Positions 34,603-45,172 of a stretch of 64,000 bases of DNA are shown one piece after another (position 1 is the first letter of the stretch; each line of letters starts with the position of its first letter). The notes beneath the pieces are model-generated. The model worked only from the letters and a program-made list of their open reading frames with translations, was not told where the DNA came from and did not search any database. Location: positions 1 through 64,000 of the forward strand of contig JAKUCV010003363.1 of NCBI GenBank assembly GCA_028386065.3. Reading direction: 5' to 3'. The stretch comes from Turnera subulata (taxonomy: Eukaryota > Streptophyta > Magnoliopsida > Malpighiales > Passifloraceae). A program made the position numbers and the translations under genes.

Positions 34603-36365
34603 TGTGAACAACCCAAATTTGATCCACTAATATTCTATTGAATTATGAATATGTCTTTGTTTGTGGACTGATGAGATGATTCGATTCCTAGATAAAATAT
34701 GTTTGTAATTTAATAGAATATTAATATTTTATTATTACCAATTTTTCGATATATTTAACTTGGAATTATCGAGATGATTTAATTCTGAGTTTAGTATATT
34801 TAAAGGTTTTGAAATTAATAAAATATGGGTATTTAATTGTTTTAGATTTTTTAATTATTTTTGGACCCATTTGAGATGATTTTGGGTATTTAAATGATTA
34901 AGAGCCTGAACCAATTAAGTATGGACCCTCCACCAATATTGGCCAATCAAAAACACTGAGCTTAGAGGCCCTTTATTCTGAATTTTCGTCCAGAATTCAG
35001 ATTAAAATATTTCCATGTGTGTTTTTTTTTATTTATGGTATATGGAGTGGAGCGAGGAGGAGGAAAACTAAATTAGGAAGAAGGTTTAGGGTAGGCTAAA
35101 AGTTAGGAGTGTTTCTGGAGCTTAAAACAGGCAGAAAACCTATTAGGAAGGGCGTGGGAATCAACCTCGGCCGAAATTATGAGGATCAAAACCGGGAAGA
35201 AAAGAACGTATTTGGAAACAACTGCCGGCGGACATGGTGCAATGACCGCTAGCACCTGGCGGGCTTGTGGAGATGACCGCCGGTGCTTGGCGGGCTTCCC
35301 TTCCAGTTTTTGCAGTTTTTCCAATTTTTCCTGTTTACTTGATTTAGGGTATCTACCATTGTATCTAGGAATTCAATCCCGACCCTTAGATCAACACCAC
35401 CTCCAGACCCCTAGAGCACTATAAATAGGAACCCCATTCACCCTCAAAACTCATCATTTCTCTCCCTTCTCCTCTATACACACATAAGTTAGATGCTTGG
35501 GAAACTTCTCTAATTCCAAGCTTAGGAATCCTTTCATGGGTCGAAATTCTGGAGGAATTTTGTGGAAAGAAGTTGCAAGGAGCCATTAGCAGGAAAATAT
35601 CAAGATGAGAAGAGGCAGGAGGCAGATTCAAGCAATTCTGTGGAGGAAAAGTGCTAAACCGAGAGGGAGGTACCAGTGGAGGCAGTCTCAGTATTTTGGC
35701 AATATCTGGAGCTGTAGACGTCAGTTTGCTGCGTTCTCGGTGTCCCTAGAAAGCTGAGAAGTAGTCTACAACTTTTCTATGTAGGCCAGACACCACTTCG
35801 GCCTCCTTCTATCCCGAATTCCCTATTGAAGTTTTGCACAGATTCTGTTGCGGGAGTGGTAAGCAAGTAGGAGCATGAGGAGGGCTTCAAGAGGTAAACA
35901 ATTCTAATCTTATTGGTTGATTTCTGCTGTGACATGATGATGGTGATGATGTGATTGTTGTTTGATGCATGCTAAGAACTACGTGAGCTTTGAACCCATT
36001 ACCAGGGGATACGTAGGCAGTTTCTAGTGGTGTAAATGCAAGCTCAATCTTTATTTATTTTTTTTTTTTCATTTTGTTTTGTTATTTGCTAGTTTGTTTT
36101 GTGCATGGCATATGTTAATCTCTAATTGCACATGATCTCACCACAACATGGACGGGTGCCTAACACCTTCCCATCCGTGACAAACCCCCGGGTCCATGTC
36201 TTTTATTCGCTATCGGTTGCCTTATGGAGTCATTGGTCGCCTAAGGAAGATTTTTCCTTGAATTTTTCCCTTCGATAAAATTCAAGTGGCGACTCCAAAG
36301 ATATGGATGATGGTTAAGAAGAAGGTGTTGAATACGCCGAATGAATTTTGGGTCAGGTATTCACA
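34603..36365 (+). repeat. 3' LTR of the non-autonomous Tat-like element
   Basis: It is the partner of 25782-27541, ends GGGTCAGGTATTCACA and is followed by the ACAAC duplication. Its TATAAATA is at 35420-35427. Confidence 0.92.
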
Positions 36366-36370
36366 ACAAC

Positions 36371-37452
36371 GTGTGCTGTCTAAGTAATAAAACTATGGTT
36401 TGGCTAATCTATTCCTCTACCTTGTAGGGCTCCCTAACCTATGTTCATCTATACCTTGCATCCGCTCGCTTTATAGATCTACCCTAGTTGAGACTACCTT
36501 GCATCTGCTAGCTTTAGTCCAAATCTAGGGCGCAGTGGGTGCTGTGCTAGGTGCTTTATCCTCAACTAACCTAAAAGTAGAGAGCCTCTTACTACTAGAG
36601 TAGAGGCTGAGTATGGAACATTCTAATTTCTTAGTTTCTTCGATGGGTGCTTCACTAAGTCGTCTAAGATGCACAAGAGGGTGATCAGGCCGCATGCGCT
36701 ATTAAGCTCTCCATACACAAATCAAGGTAATAACGAATAACTGAAGCCAAAATATGAAATATTACTCAAACATAAAGCTGTAGCTACATCCCACAAACCT
36801 AGATATAGAGGAATAGTTCATGAAGAAACTAAAAACAACAAAAGAAAGTAACTGCGACATGTTGTCGAAATATGAACCTAAAGTCTTCACTTGCTTCAAT
36901 CGAATTCTTCAAGCTCCTTCTGCTCTGAAAGCTGTGTGTTTGCTCCAGAGAAATAGAGAAGTCGAAGATGATAAGGCTCTCTTCTTAGGGTTTTATTCTT
37001 TTCTATTTTTAGAGAACAAAATCTTTGATAAAACCCTAAGTCTTGGAAAATAAGTTTTCTTCACAAAACCTAGTAGCAAAAGGTTTTCTTTCCTTCCAAA
37101 GAGTGTCCACGTGATCTTCAATAAAGTCTCTTTCAATCTAGGTGCAAGTCTCCAAACAATTATAAAACAAGGACTTTGACGCAGTGGCGCTGTCAGGTTG
37201 TATCTAGACACTGTCGCTGGTGCTGTTTGAACTGAAACTATGGATTCAGCAGCGTCTCACTGTTTTCGGGCTAAAATCGTCAAAATCCACTTCAAAAGGG
37301 AGGTAATTGCACCTGAAAGCAAACAGGAGCTAGGGAAATAGAATTTGGTGTAAAAGCAAGTGATTTCCTATCTAAATGCATGAATTATTGCTAAATGCAG
37401 GTCTAAAAGACTACAGTGCATGTTGTAAAAATATGTAATTTCATGCTCATCA
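36371..37452 (-). repeat. 5' LTR of Athila copy 1, outer part
   Basis: This continues 25524-25781 and ends at TGATGAGCATG (minus strand start of the LTR, plus-strand CTCATCA). Together the two parts make about 1340 bp, close to the 1295 bp of the 3' LTR. Confidence 0.88.
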
Positions 37453-37833
37453 ATCAACTCGACCAGAAGCTTGTTACATCTACTTGGCGGGTTACTAACC
37501 TCATTTGCGCAGCGTAAATGGAAGCAAACCAAGTAAATGCAAAGGCAACAAAGATGATAAAAAGTACCAAGACTCATTTATAAAGGCATTTCCACTATTG
37601 TCATAATACTCTTGCTACAAGGGGCACTTTCTCATTTTTACATAAAGACATAAGCTCCTTGTACAAATTAACATAATGTAGTAGTAAAAGGAAACCGACT
37701 CAGCTATACTCATCGACCTACTTCTCGCACTCTCAATCTCGCACTTGTAAGAAAAGGGGAGGAAATGGGGGTGAGTATAAAAGTCAGTAAGCATAGTGGA
37801 CATAAGCAACACTCAACAATACGCACAAGCGGC
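37453..37833. other. Unassigned sequence between Athila copies
   Basis: No ORF or known motif is recognised. It may belong with 38282-38552 as one older sequence split by the hAT-like MITE. Confidence 0.5.
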
Positions 37834-38281
37834 CAAGGTTATCAAAATGGGACCGGCCGGTTCAACCGGGATTTGCCAAAATCCCGGTACGATTGACCAT
37901 GGTTTTAGTGCTGCTTTGATAACCGGTGAGAATCGGAGGACCTCTCACGGTTTTAGGTGGTTGAACCTCTATTTTTTCATTAGAATTTTTAAAATGGTAA
38001 AGAGCAGGATTTGAACCCATGACCTCCTACCAATATTTAACATCACTAACCAACTAAACTATTATAAATTAATGTTATCTTTACATAAATGTTAGTATAT
38101 ATTAAGAATGACTTTAATTTTGATTATAAAATTATTTTAATGAATATATTTTCACTATTTTTTAAAAAAATTAACACATTTCAATAAAACAGTTGAACCT
38201 CGGTCAAATTCGGTCGAACCCAGGTTTTCCTTGAACATTCCCTTTGCCGGTTCAATGGCTGGTCCGGTTTTCAAAACCTTG
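37834..38281. mobile_element. hAT-like MITE, 448 bp
   Basis: The ends are imperfect terminal inverted repeats: CAAGGTTATCAAAATGGGAC at the left, and at the right a sequence whose reverse complement is CAAGGTTTTGAAAACCGGAC. The 8-bp flanks CAAGCGGC and CAAGAGGA match at 6 of 8 positions, fitting an aged hAT duplication. There is no transposase. Confidence 0.7.
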
Positions 38282-38552
38282 CAAGAGGAAAATAACTTCC
38301 AACATCAAGGTCACCATACCATCCGTGAACAGCCCACGGGTAAGCTGTAGTGATATTGTACTAGGCCCGGGGTGTGATAGTTATGCCAGCATGTTTCTCC
38401 TTAACTCACAGCCCCACATACAAGGCTTATCATATCCTTACCCCATTGCCCCACGTACGAGGCGTAACCGAGTAACTACCACAACCATACACGGAGCCCT
38501 ACACAATATTATCATCATCAAGAATGACCATATAGGACAGCATACAGGACCC
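38282..38552. other. Unassigned sequence left of Athila copy 2
   Basis: No gene is seen. The join to integrase at 38553 is abrupt, so this flank marks where copy 2 was truncated. Confidence 0.5.
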
Positions 38553-39003
38553 CAATTGGCACCACCCCCTACAGATTGGTGTATGGGAAATCCTGCCACA
38601 TACCAATCGAGTTGGAGCATAAGCCATATTGGGCAATCAAGGCCCTCAACTTCAATGACAAGGCAGCAGGTGCTGCCCGACTGCTGCAGCTCAATGAGAT
38701 TGAAGAACTCCGTCTCGAGGCCTATGAAAATAACAAAATATACATGGAAAGGTCCAAGAGGTGGCACGATAGCAGGATCATTCAAAGGCAATTCTAGGAG
38801 TGGGAGGCAGTGCTGCTGTTCAATTCTCGATTGAAGCTGTTTCTTGGGAAGCTTCGCTCACGCTGGTCAAGACCTTTTACGGTGGTCCAAGTTTTTGTAC
38901 ATAGTGCTGTTGAAATCCGAAAGGGTGATAACCCTCCTTTCAAAGTCACCACTAGTGGCTCAAGTGCTATTTTCCCAATGCCCCGATTGAAGAGCCCACC
39001 ATA
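38553..39003 (+). pseudogene. Athila integrase C-terminal fragment
   Basis: The frame gives [19 protein letters not shown], then HKPYWAIKALNFNDKAAGAA and WHDSRIIQRQF, then after a stop [20 protein letters not shown] and [19 protein letters not shown]. This is the C-terminal part of an Athila integrase including the region that in relatives contacts chromatin. One stop codon interrupts it at about 38795. Zinc finger and catalytic core are absent, so it is inactive. It aligns with copy 1 at 14686-15200 in opposite orientation. Confidence 0.8.
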
Positions 39004-40822
39004 GCTTCACTAGCAGCACCTACTACTGAGTGACCTGCTTTGAGTCCAGCTACAAGATATAAAAGAAGCTCTGCTCGGGAGGCAACCCGAGGTAATTTTT
39101 AAGTTTTTAGTACATCCCCATAGTTTCTTATGTTTTGTTTTATCTTTTTCTTGCAAACATAAAAATTAAAAGACTAGAAAAATACACTAAAGACGAGGGC
39201 ATGAAGACAAGCAGCACGCACTGCTACTGCTCCACCACCACATCGGCATCCCGAGAAGCACACTACACCCTTCTTTTATTTTTCTTGTGCATTGAATGTC
39301 TGGTTGTGTGCATTATAAGCTTCGTGTGCTAATTGTCCATCATACCCTTGCATTCATGCATTCCTGATTTCATGAAAGTTGGCGCCAAAATCCACGTTTA
39401 GGGGAATTGAATTTTAATGGGACTAAAAAAGATAACGGTGGCACAGTTCAACAGAAAATTTTGGGTTGCAGACTTTTTTGGGGCAGTTTTCATGGCAGTT
39501 GACTTTCCCTCTTCTCCATTATCTCCCCCTTCATCATAAACACCATTACACACCCCACTCCTTCCTCAAATTTCTCCAATTTCCAACACCACCACCTTTT
39601 TCATCACGCCTTATCCTTTCCCCACCACCCTTCCTTCACTTTCTCTCTCCTACATTAACCCGCCGCCCACACTCTACCTTTCTCCTTTCTTTTTCTTTCT
39701 TTTCCAACCCGAAACCCACCACACCAAACCCTAACCCCCAAATCACCCAATGGCCGACGATGCCACCACCGACACCACCTCACCTCAAAGGCCAAGCGCT
39801 CAAAAGGTGTGCGCTGGCGCTGGCGTCCTTGCCCCTTTTTGTTATGTTTTTAGCCTATGTTGTTTGTGTTTTATTTCTGCCCCCAGTGAGGACACTAGGG
39901 AGTTTAAGTCTGGAGGTGGCAAAAATTAGCATTTATTTGTTATGTTTATGCATATGCATTCTATTTTATGGCCAATTGATGTATGTGGTGATTGCTGCTA
40001 GATTTTATACGCGTTTTCTCGATTTATTCGTTGATGCAGCACGCTGCAGCGTATGCTGCTACCTTATTATTCTGATTCCTGTTATTTTTAAATGTGCTTA
40101 CAACCGATATTGTCTCTTTTTTAGTTAAGCTTAGTTTGTGCAGGATGAAAAATCGAAATCAGTATAGTAATCATGAAGCGATCAAGGTAACAAGTGCCAA
40201 TCTTTTCTTTAAATAGGCCAGTACCTACCATTGACTATTTTAGAACCGTCTCTTATTTTCTTTCGAGGCGAAATTTTTTTCTTCTTGGCATTATTGAGGA
40301 TATGATATAAGAATTGTTTGTTGAGCATAATTTCACTTTATCTTACCTATATCATTATTTCCATTTGACAATCTTTTTGAGCTTAGGTTGATGGTCGATT
40401 TTACTTTCATACACCTACATCATCACATCTTAGCTTTCTGAGCCTTGAACAACCGTCACAGTGCTTTTGAGCACACTATTCTTTGAATTTTAGCCCAACC
40501 CTGTTTGTTTGCCTTCCTAGTTCTAAATTTCAGGGTGATGGTGTTGTGGCAGTGCCCGCTGCAAGGTGAAAAACAAGGAGTTTGTCGAGATTTTGAATGG
40601 AGCTCAGTAATTTAAGGACATGAAGATAAACAATGTACTATAATGAGATCAAGGGAGCATTTCAAAAAAAAAAAAACAAAAGAAAAAGTTAAAGAAAGTA
40701 TCTATTTGCTCCCTTGAGGAAGAGGATATCCTAGTTAGAATTTTGGAAGGTAAACAGCTCTTGTTAGCCTATCTAATTCCCTTTCTTTGGTAGCTTAAAC
40801 CAATCCCCATTACATGTCCAAA
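39004..40822 (+). other. 3' region of Athila copy 2
   Basis: An ATG near 39750 starts MADDATTDTTSPQRPSAQKV, probably the start of the Athila 3' ORF, but the frame jumps after some 40 codons to a GAGTTTAAGTCTGGAGGTGG purine tract. Most of the ORF is therefore deleted. The remainder is AT-rich and non-coding. Confidence 0.55.
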
Positions 40823-41626
40823 TGATACGACCAAGGGTACACCAAGCTCAAGAGGAGGAGTTGAAGGCAAATTCATGCTTCAAGATGCAATCACAAAGGC
40901 TTGCTCAAAGATGCACAAGAAGAGTCACTTTGCACAAGCTTGGATTAATCAAGTTCACATGATCAAGCTTGGAGAAGAATTTAAAGCGAATCCTAAATTT
41001 GTGAGCATTTTGAAGGATTCAAGTTGAAAGTAGCCGTTTTTACCACCCAACCCCGAAAATTACTATTCACGCTGGCATTTACTGTTCATTTTCAGGTTGG
41101 AAAATTCACTAAGGAGCTAGAGATACCCACTATCCATATTGAGTGCTCTTTCATCATTTGGTTTGTTGGTGTGGTTGGTGTTAGTGTGGCTGGTGTGCAT
41201 TAAAGAAAACAAAAGATGATTAGTGCTTGTTTAGTGCTTGTATTTAAAATTCAATCCTTTGTTTTTTGGCTTCTATAAAAGCCAACTATGTACCAAGTTT
41301 GAAATCAGAATATACATGAAATTTGAGTGATTTTTAAGGAAGCTAAATGCTCTCCTTTGGTGTGCTTCTTGATTGAGGGATTCAATCAAAAAACAAGAGA
41401 GGGATTCTCTTGGCTTTACACTTTAGGATTGATTTCTCTTATCAAGTGTTTTACTTGTGGTGATTAATCAAGTCCTTGTATTCCTCATTGTTTGTTGCCC
41501 AATCCTTGAGTTTAGGAGGTGAAGAATAGGGATACTAAACGCTAGTTTGATTGGAGATTGGAGGTCTTTGGGATCAATTAGTTGCAGAGGTGATCCTAGT
41601 GGAATTCTAGGGTTGTTGCTGCATCA
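40823..41626 (+). repeat. 5' LTR of the gypsy element, 804 bp
   Basis: It is identical in layout to 45173-46978 without the insertion at 45620-46593. Confidence 0.9.
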
Positions 41627-41646
41627 TTTGGTAGCGGAGCTTACAG
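41627..41646 (+). other. Primer-binding site of the gypsy element
   Basis: TTTGGTAGCGGAGCTTACAG follows the LTR. It is a variant of the initiator-Met site with GCG in place of TCA. Confidence 0.55.
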
Positions 41647-41735
41647 GTTCAATCAATCATACCTTTTGTTGTTCAATTCTTGTTTTTCCTATTCTTAATC
41701 TTACCGTCATCCTACAAAAAAAAAAAAATTGCTAC

Positions 41736-42100
41736 AACATCGATGTTTGGCATCAAAACATCGATGTTGGACCAGTAAATTTCTTCCCAGAAGCTTTAAA
41801 CATCGATGTTTTAAACCCCAACATCGATGTTCTTGAGCTGCGCAAACAGAAATCTTGGAAACCATTGTAAAACATCGATATTTTGAACCCCAACATTGAT
41901 GTTCGGTAATTATTTTTCTTCCCAGTAGTTTTAAACATCGATGTGTTGAACCCTAACATCGATGTTCAACAAGTATTTTTCTTCCCAGTAGTTTTAAACA
42001 TCGATGTTTTGAATCCAACATCGATGTTGTTAAGCTTCGGTCAAAAAAATCTTGAAACCAATTGTTTAAACATCGATGTTTAGAATCCAACATCAATGTT
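41736..42100. repeat. AACATCGATGTT palindrome array in the gypsy leader
   Basis: Perfect copies lie at 41736, 41757, 41799, 41820, 41955, 41997, 42017 and 42069; variants lie at about 41870, 41892, 41934 and 42089. The palindromes come in pairs about 20 bp apart within a larger unit containing TTTTTCTTCCCAGTAGTTTT. The array sits between primer site and gag. Confidence 0.95.
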
Positions 42101-42480
42101 TTGAGGCTTTGACTAATGTTGATATAGTACCTGCACATTAAATTTAGCTTGTCTTGGTCTCATATCATTCAGTTGCTACAACATTCCATCACATGCATTA
42201 CCTTATCCTTGTGTGTGTTCTTTCTTCTTGTTTGTTGAAGTCATAATTTGTTCTAGAATTGTTCTTCCTTTCGTTCCTTCTTTAGGCTTTCATTGTTTCT
42301 GTTAATTGATTGTTGCAAGTTGATTGCTTGATTTTGTGATATCTAATCCTAACTTGTAAAGTTGAAGTAGAATCAAGACAGGAAAGAGGCCGAGAGTTAC
42401 ATCCCTTGCCAAGAGTGAACAAACACGAGTGTAAACACGAGAGGAATTTTCTACTAAGAAGTTTTTTGCAGGTTGATATC

Positions 42481-44532
42481 ATGGAATATTTTAGATGTGG
42501 CAGAGGATGTTACAGGATGGAAGCCAAGAAATCAACTCCTGTGCATTATAGCTATGATGAAGATGAATTTGATAGAGTATGGGGACATGACAGATTTGGA
42601 GAAAGAGGAGGACGTAATAAAAGAACAAATAGAAATCCAAGTTTTGATAGGAGGGAAGGAGGAGCAAATCGTGTTGATAGGGAAGTTGGACGCATCCAAT
42701 TGAAAATTTTGCCTTTCTTTGGAAAGCGTGATCCTGAAGCCTACTTAGAATGGGAGAAGAGAGTGGAGAAGTTCTTTGACTATCATAACTACTCCGAAGA
42801 AAGTAAGCTAAAACTAGTTGTTGCAGAATTTAGTGGTTATGCACGTGTTTGGTGGCATCAATTTGTTTTAGAGAGAAGAAGGTATGGAGAAGAGCCTATT
42901 AGTACATGGGCTGAATTGAAGAGGATTATGAAGAAGAGATATGCGCCTAGTCATTATTTAAACGAGCAACAGCAAAAATTTCTGACTAGGAGACAAGAGC
43001 CGATTTCAGTTCATTATGATGACTATGTGGACGACTTTTACGATAAAGAAGAAGAAGGGTGGCACCGCGTGGAGCATGTTGGAAGAGGGATTCGACAAGA
43101 TAAAAGGCTAAAGGAAAAGGAGTCTATTCTTGCACGCCAAGAACGGTCGCGCCAGATTTACCACAAGATTAGATGGGAGGAAGAATTGAAGAGGAAAGCT
43201 GAAGCTAAAAAGAAAACTGATATTGAAAGAAAAGCTAAGCTTGAAATTCAGACTGAAAAGCCTCAAACTACTTGTGAGATTGAGGAGAAGGCCGAATTGC
43301 AGAATTCGAACAAGAAACTTCCACCCGAATTGCAACAATCTGGTGAAGTAGAGAAGAAGGATGAGAGCCTTGCAAAAGGAGAGTTTGAGAGGAAGGCTGA
43401 GAGCCTTGCAAAAGGAGAGGATGAGAGAAAGGATGAGAATCTTGCAAAAGGAGAGCCAAAATTGAGTATGAAAAAAGAGAGAGAGGCCGAGAGTGAGAGA
43501 AGAAAAGAGAGAGAAGAAGCCTCTAAATTAATTGTGTTAAAAGGCTCAAAAGAGACAGATGTGAGGGATGAATATAAAAGAAAGAAGAGCTTGTTTGTAC
43601 TTTTGTACAACGAAGCTTGGATTAAAGCTAACCTTAACCCTTGTCTCTCTAGATGTGTTGTTTCTTTGCAGGTACCTGGGGATGCTTGTCCTATAGGGTT
43701 GCCAAACTTATGGGAGGATGGACCTATAGATGGGGCGTCGATTATAATCAAAATGGGGCATCAGGTTTTGAGTTTCTTTTCTATGACTTTAATGCCTAAA
43801 TGGGATAACATAATGAGTGATTCATATTGTTGTTCTATTAATTATCATCCATATAAGTTACTTGTTAAGCCTATTTCTGTGGAACGAACTACTGCTTGTT
43901 GCAAGTCGATAGATCCAGAAGGAGAATTGACGCTGCTTAAGGGAGTTGAGCGTCAATTCGGTCACAAGCTTGGAAAACGTGGTCTATTGCCAAAGATGAA
44001 CGAGAAGTGGCAAATGAGTATGGATTGCCGAGATGAAGAATCAGAAGTAAAGTATCGATTTATATTGTCTAATGAATGCATGACTATGTTGGTTCAATTT
44101 AATAGTGTTTGTATGCATGTGTGTTTAATTAACTTTCTTGATGAATGCATATGTGCATTAGTTAGGTTTGGTAATGCAGAATTTTTGATTGCATATCATG
44201 AGTTGTTTCTTATAGTTTGCATTCATTTTGGTATTATATGTTTTAAAACTTGCAAACTAATTCGTGTTGAGTGTCTTATTGCATGCTTGATTTCTGGCAG
44301 AAATGTACGTGTGGTTCGCGCAATATCTATTGATTTCACCATATGTGATGCACATGTTCCAATCGCATCCTTTGATGCATGTGTTCCGTTTGCATTACAT
44401 GAAGTTGGACAATTACATATTGATTTCATGAATCTAAGGGATATTACACGTGTTATTTACAAGATCCATAGAATTATGAATTTTATTGCAGGTCATTCAT
44501 TTGATGACGTTTTACATGTGATTTGTTTGTAA
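42481..44532 (+). CDS. Gag-like protein fused to degenerate pol remnants
   Basis: The first ATG of the frame is at 42481, giving 683 codons; the open frame itself extends upstream to about 42406 without an ATG. Residues about 65-175 form a retrotransposon gag core: ILPFFGKRDPEAYLEWEKRV, HNYSEESKLKLVVAEFSGYA, RVWWHQFVLERRRYGEEPIS and MKKRYAPSHY. A Lys/Glu-rich repetitive stretch follows, including three tandem ESLAKGE/ENLAKGE units at about residues 295-330. Further on, VPGDACPIGLPNLWEDGPID resembles the worn protease-RT linker of gypsy polyproteins. The last 170 residues are Cys- and Ile-rich and look like non-coding sequence that happens to be open. No zinc knuckle, protease or RT motif is present. 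Ordinary decay does not usually keep so long a frame open. Confidence 0.6.
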   Translation: MEYFRCGRGCYRMEAKKSTPVHYSYDEDEFDRVWGHDRFGERGGRNKRTNRNPSFDRREGGANRVDREVGRIQLKILPFFGKRDPEAYLEWEKRVEKFFDYHNYSEESKLKLVVAEFSGYARVWWHQFVLERRRYGEEPISTWAELKRIMKKRYAPSHYLNEQQQKFLTRRQEPISVHYDDYVDDFYDKEEEGWHRVEHVGRGIRQDKRLKEKESILARQERSRQIYHKIRWEEELKRKAEAKKKTDIERKAKLEIQTEKPQTTCEIEEKAELQNSNKKLPPELQQSGEVEKKDESLAKGEFERKAESLAKGEDERKDENLAKGEPKLSMKKEREAESERRKEREEASKLIVLKGSKETDVRDEYKRKKSLFVLLYNEAWIKANLNPCLSRCVVSLQVPGDACPIGLPNLWEDGPIDGASIIIKMGHQVLSFFSMTLMPKWDNIMSDSYCCSINYHPYKLLVKPISVERTTACCKSIDPEGELTLLKGVERQFGHKLGKRGLLPKMNEKWQMSMDCRDEESEVKYRFILSNECMTMLVQFNSVCMHVCLINFLDECICALVRFGNAEFLIAYHELFLIVCIHFGIICFKTCKLIRVECLIACLISGRNVRVVRAISIDFTICDAHVPIASFDACVPFALHEVGQLHIDFMNLRDITRVIYKIHRIMNFIAGHSFDDVLHVICL

Positions 44533-44535
44533 AAT

Positions 44536-45162
44536 GTGAAGTTGGTTATTAGAGTCCTCATATTGCATGGATTATTCGCATTTAGTTACTGCATATTGTT
44601 GCATGAGACTGCGAGTTGTTATTTGTTATTGGACGTAGTACGAGTTGATGCATGTGTTTATTTCCGATTGAGTGTTGCATATGTTATGTTCGTCTTACGT
44701 TTTGATGTTTTGCATGCTGAGCCTATCGAGATCTTAAAGGATGTCATATATGATGAAGTTACATTCTATTGCACATTGTTGTCGCACGGTATTCCTAGGA
44801 TATTCATGTTTGATAGAGGCCCTAAGTTCTTGGATTATTGTTTGGGTGTGGCACAGGGAAAATTGGTAAATAAATTACTAATTCTTGCTTGTTTTCAAGC
44901 TAGTAGTGGTTTACCACTTGTTTTCTGGTTATTTGTTTTACTCTCATTTTCTAAGAGGAATGCACGAGCTGATTCCGGAAGCTGCAAAATGCCATTCGAT
45001 CCAGGTGCAAGGGATTGGTTAGTTTGTGACTTTGAAAGGATCAATGACAGTGCCTACACGCTGGATTCACTAGGTAAGTATGGAGTTAGTATGGCAACCA
45101 TCGTTCCTAATGTAACTCCTTTTGATTTTGCAGATTTGGATTCGAGGGCGAATCTTTTTTAG
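44536..45162 (+). pseudogene. Integrase tail of the gypsy element
   Basis: The frame (no ATG start) includes HGIPRIFMFDRGPKFLDYC, a worn form of the integrase block HGxPxxIVSDRDxKF with the catalytic Asp still in place. After a gap it gives FERINDSAYTLDSLGKYGVS and a VTPFDFADLDSRANLF end, the usual C-terminus of this polyprotein type, running straight into the polypurine tract. Zinc finger, first Asp and the Glu block are missing. Confidence 0.65.
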
Positions 45163-45172
45163 GAAGGGGGAA
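45161..45172 (+). other. Polypurine tract of the gypsy element
   Basis: AGGAAGGGGGAA immediately precedes the 3' LTR. Confidence 0.8.

Larger units (their letters stand above)
25782..36365 (+). mobile_element. Complete non-autonomous Tat-like LTR retrotransposon
   Basis: LTRs lie at 25782-27541 (1760 bp) and 34603-36365 (1763 bp), beginning TGTGAACA and ending TATTCACA. The duplication ACAAC is at 25777-25781 and 36366-36370. A primer site and a polypurine tract are present. The 7-kb interior has one 315-codon ORF but no protease, RT or integrase, so it depended on another element. A Copia-like solo LTR (31418-32792) and two tandem arrays lie in the 3' half. Confidence 0.92.
10503..37452 (-). 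mobile_element. Decayed Athila-type Ty3/gypsy retrotransposon with four nested insertions
   Basis: LTRs of about 1.3 kb lie at 10503-11797 (3') and 25524-25781 joined with 36371-37452 (5'). On the minus strand the order is primer site, gag, protease, RT, RNase H, integrase, an Athila-type 3' ORF and a polypurine tract AAGTTTGGGGGAATT, which is Athila organisation. Insertions are at 17014-20669, 21395-22984 and 25782-36365 (the last itself containing 31418-32792). All coding frames carry stops or shifts. No clear TSD joins the outer flanks (CTCAC left, ATCAA right), so one side may be rearranged. Confidence 0.88.

Noticed and set aside
39466..40128. 220-codon frame on the plus strand
   Set aside because: It covers a CT-rich Athila 3' region and reads low-complexity Pro/Ser/Phe; the better reading is the short Athila 3' ORF start in another frame.
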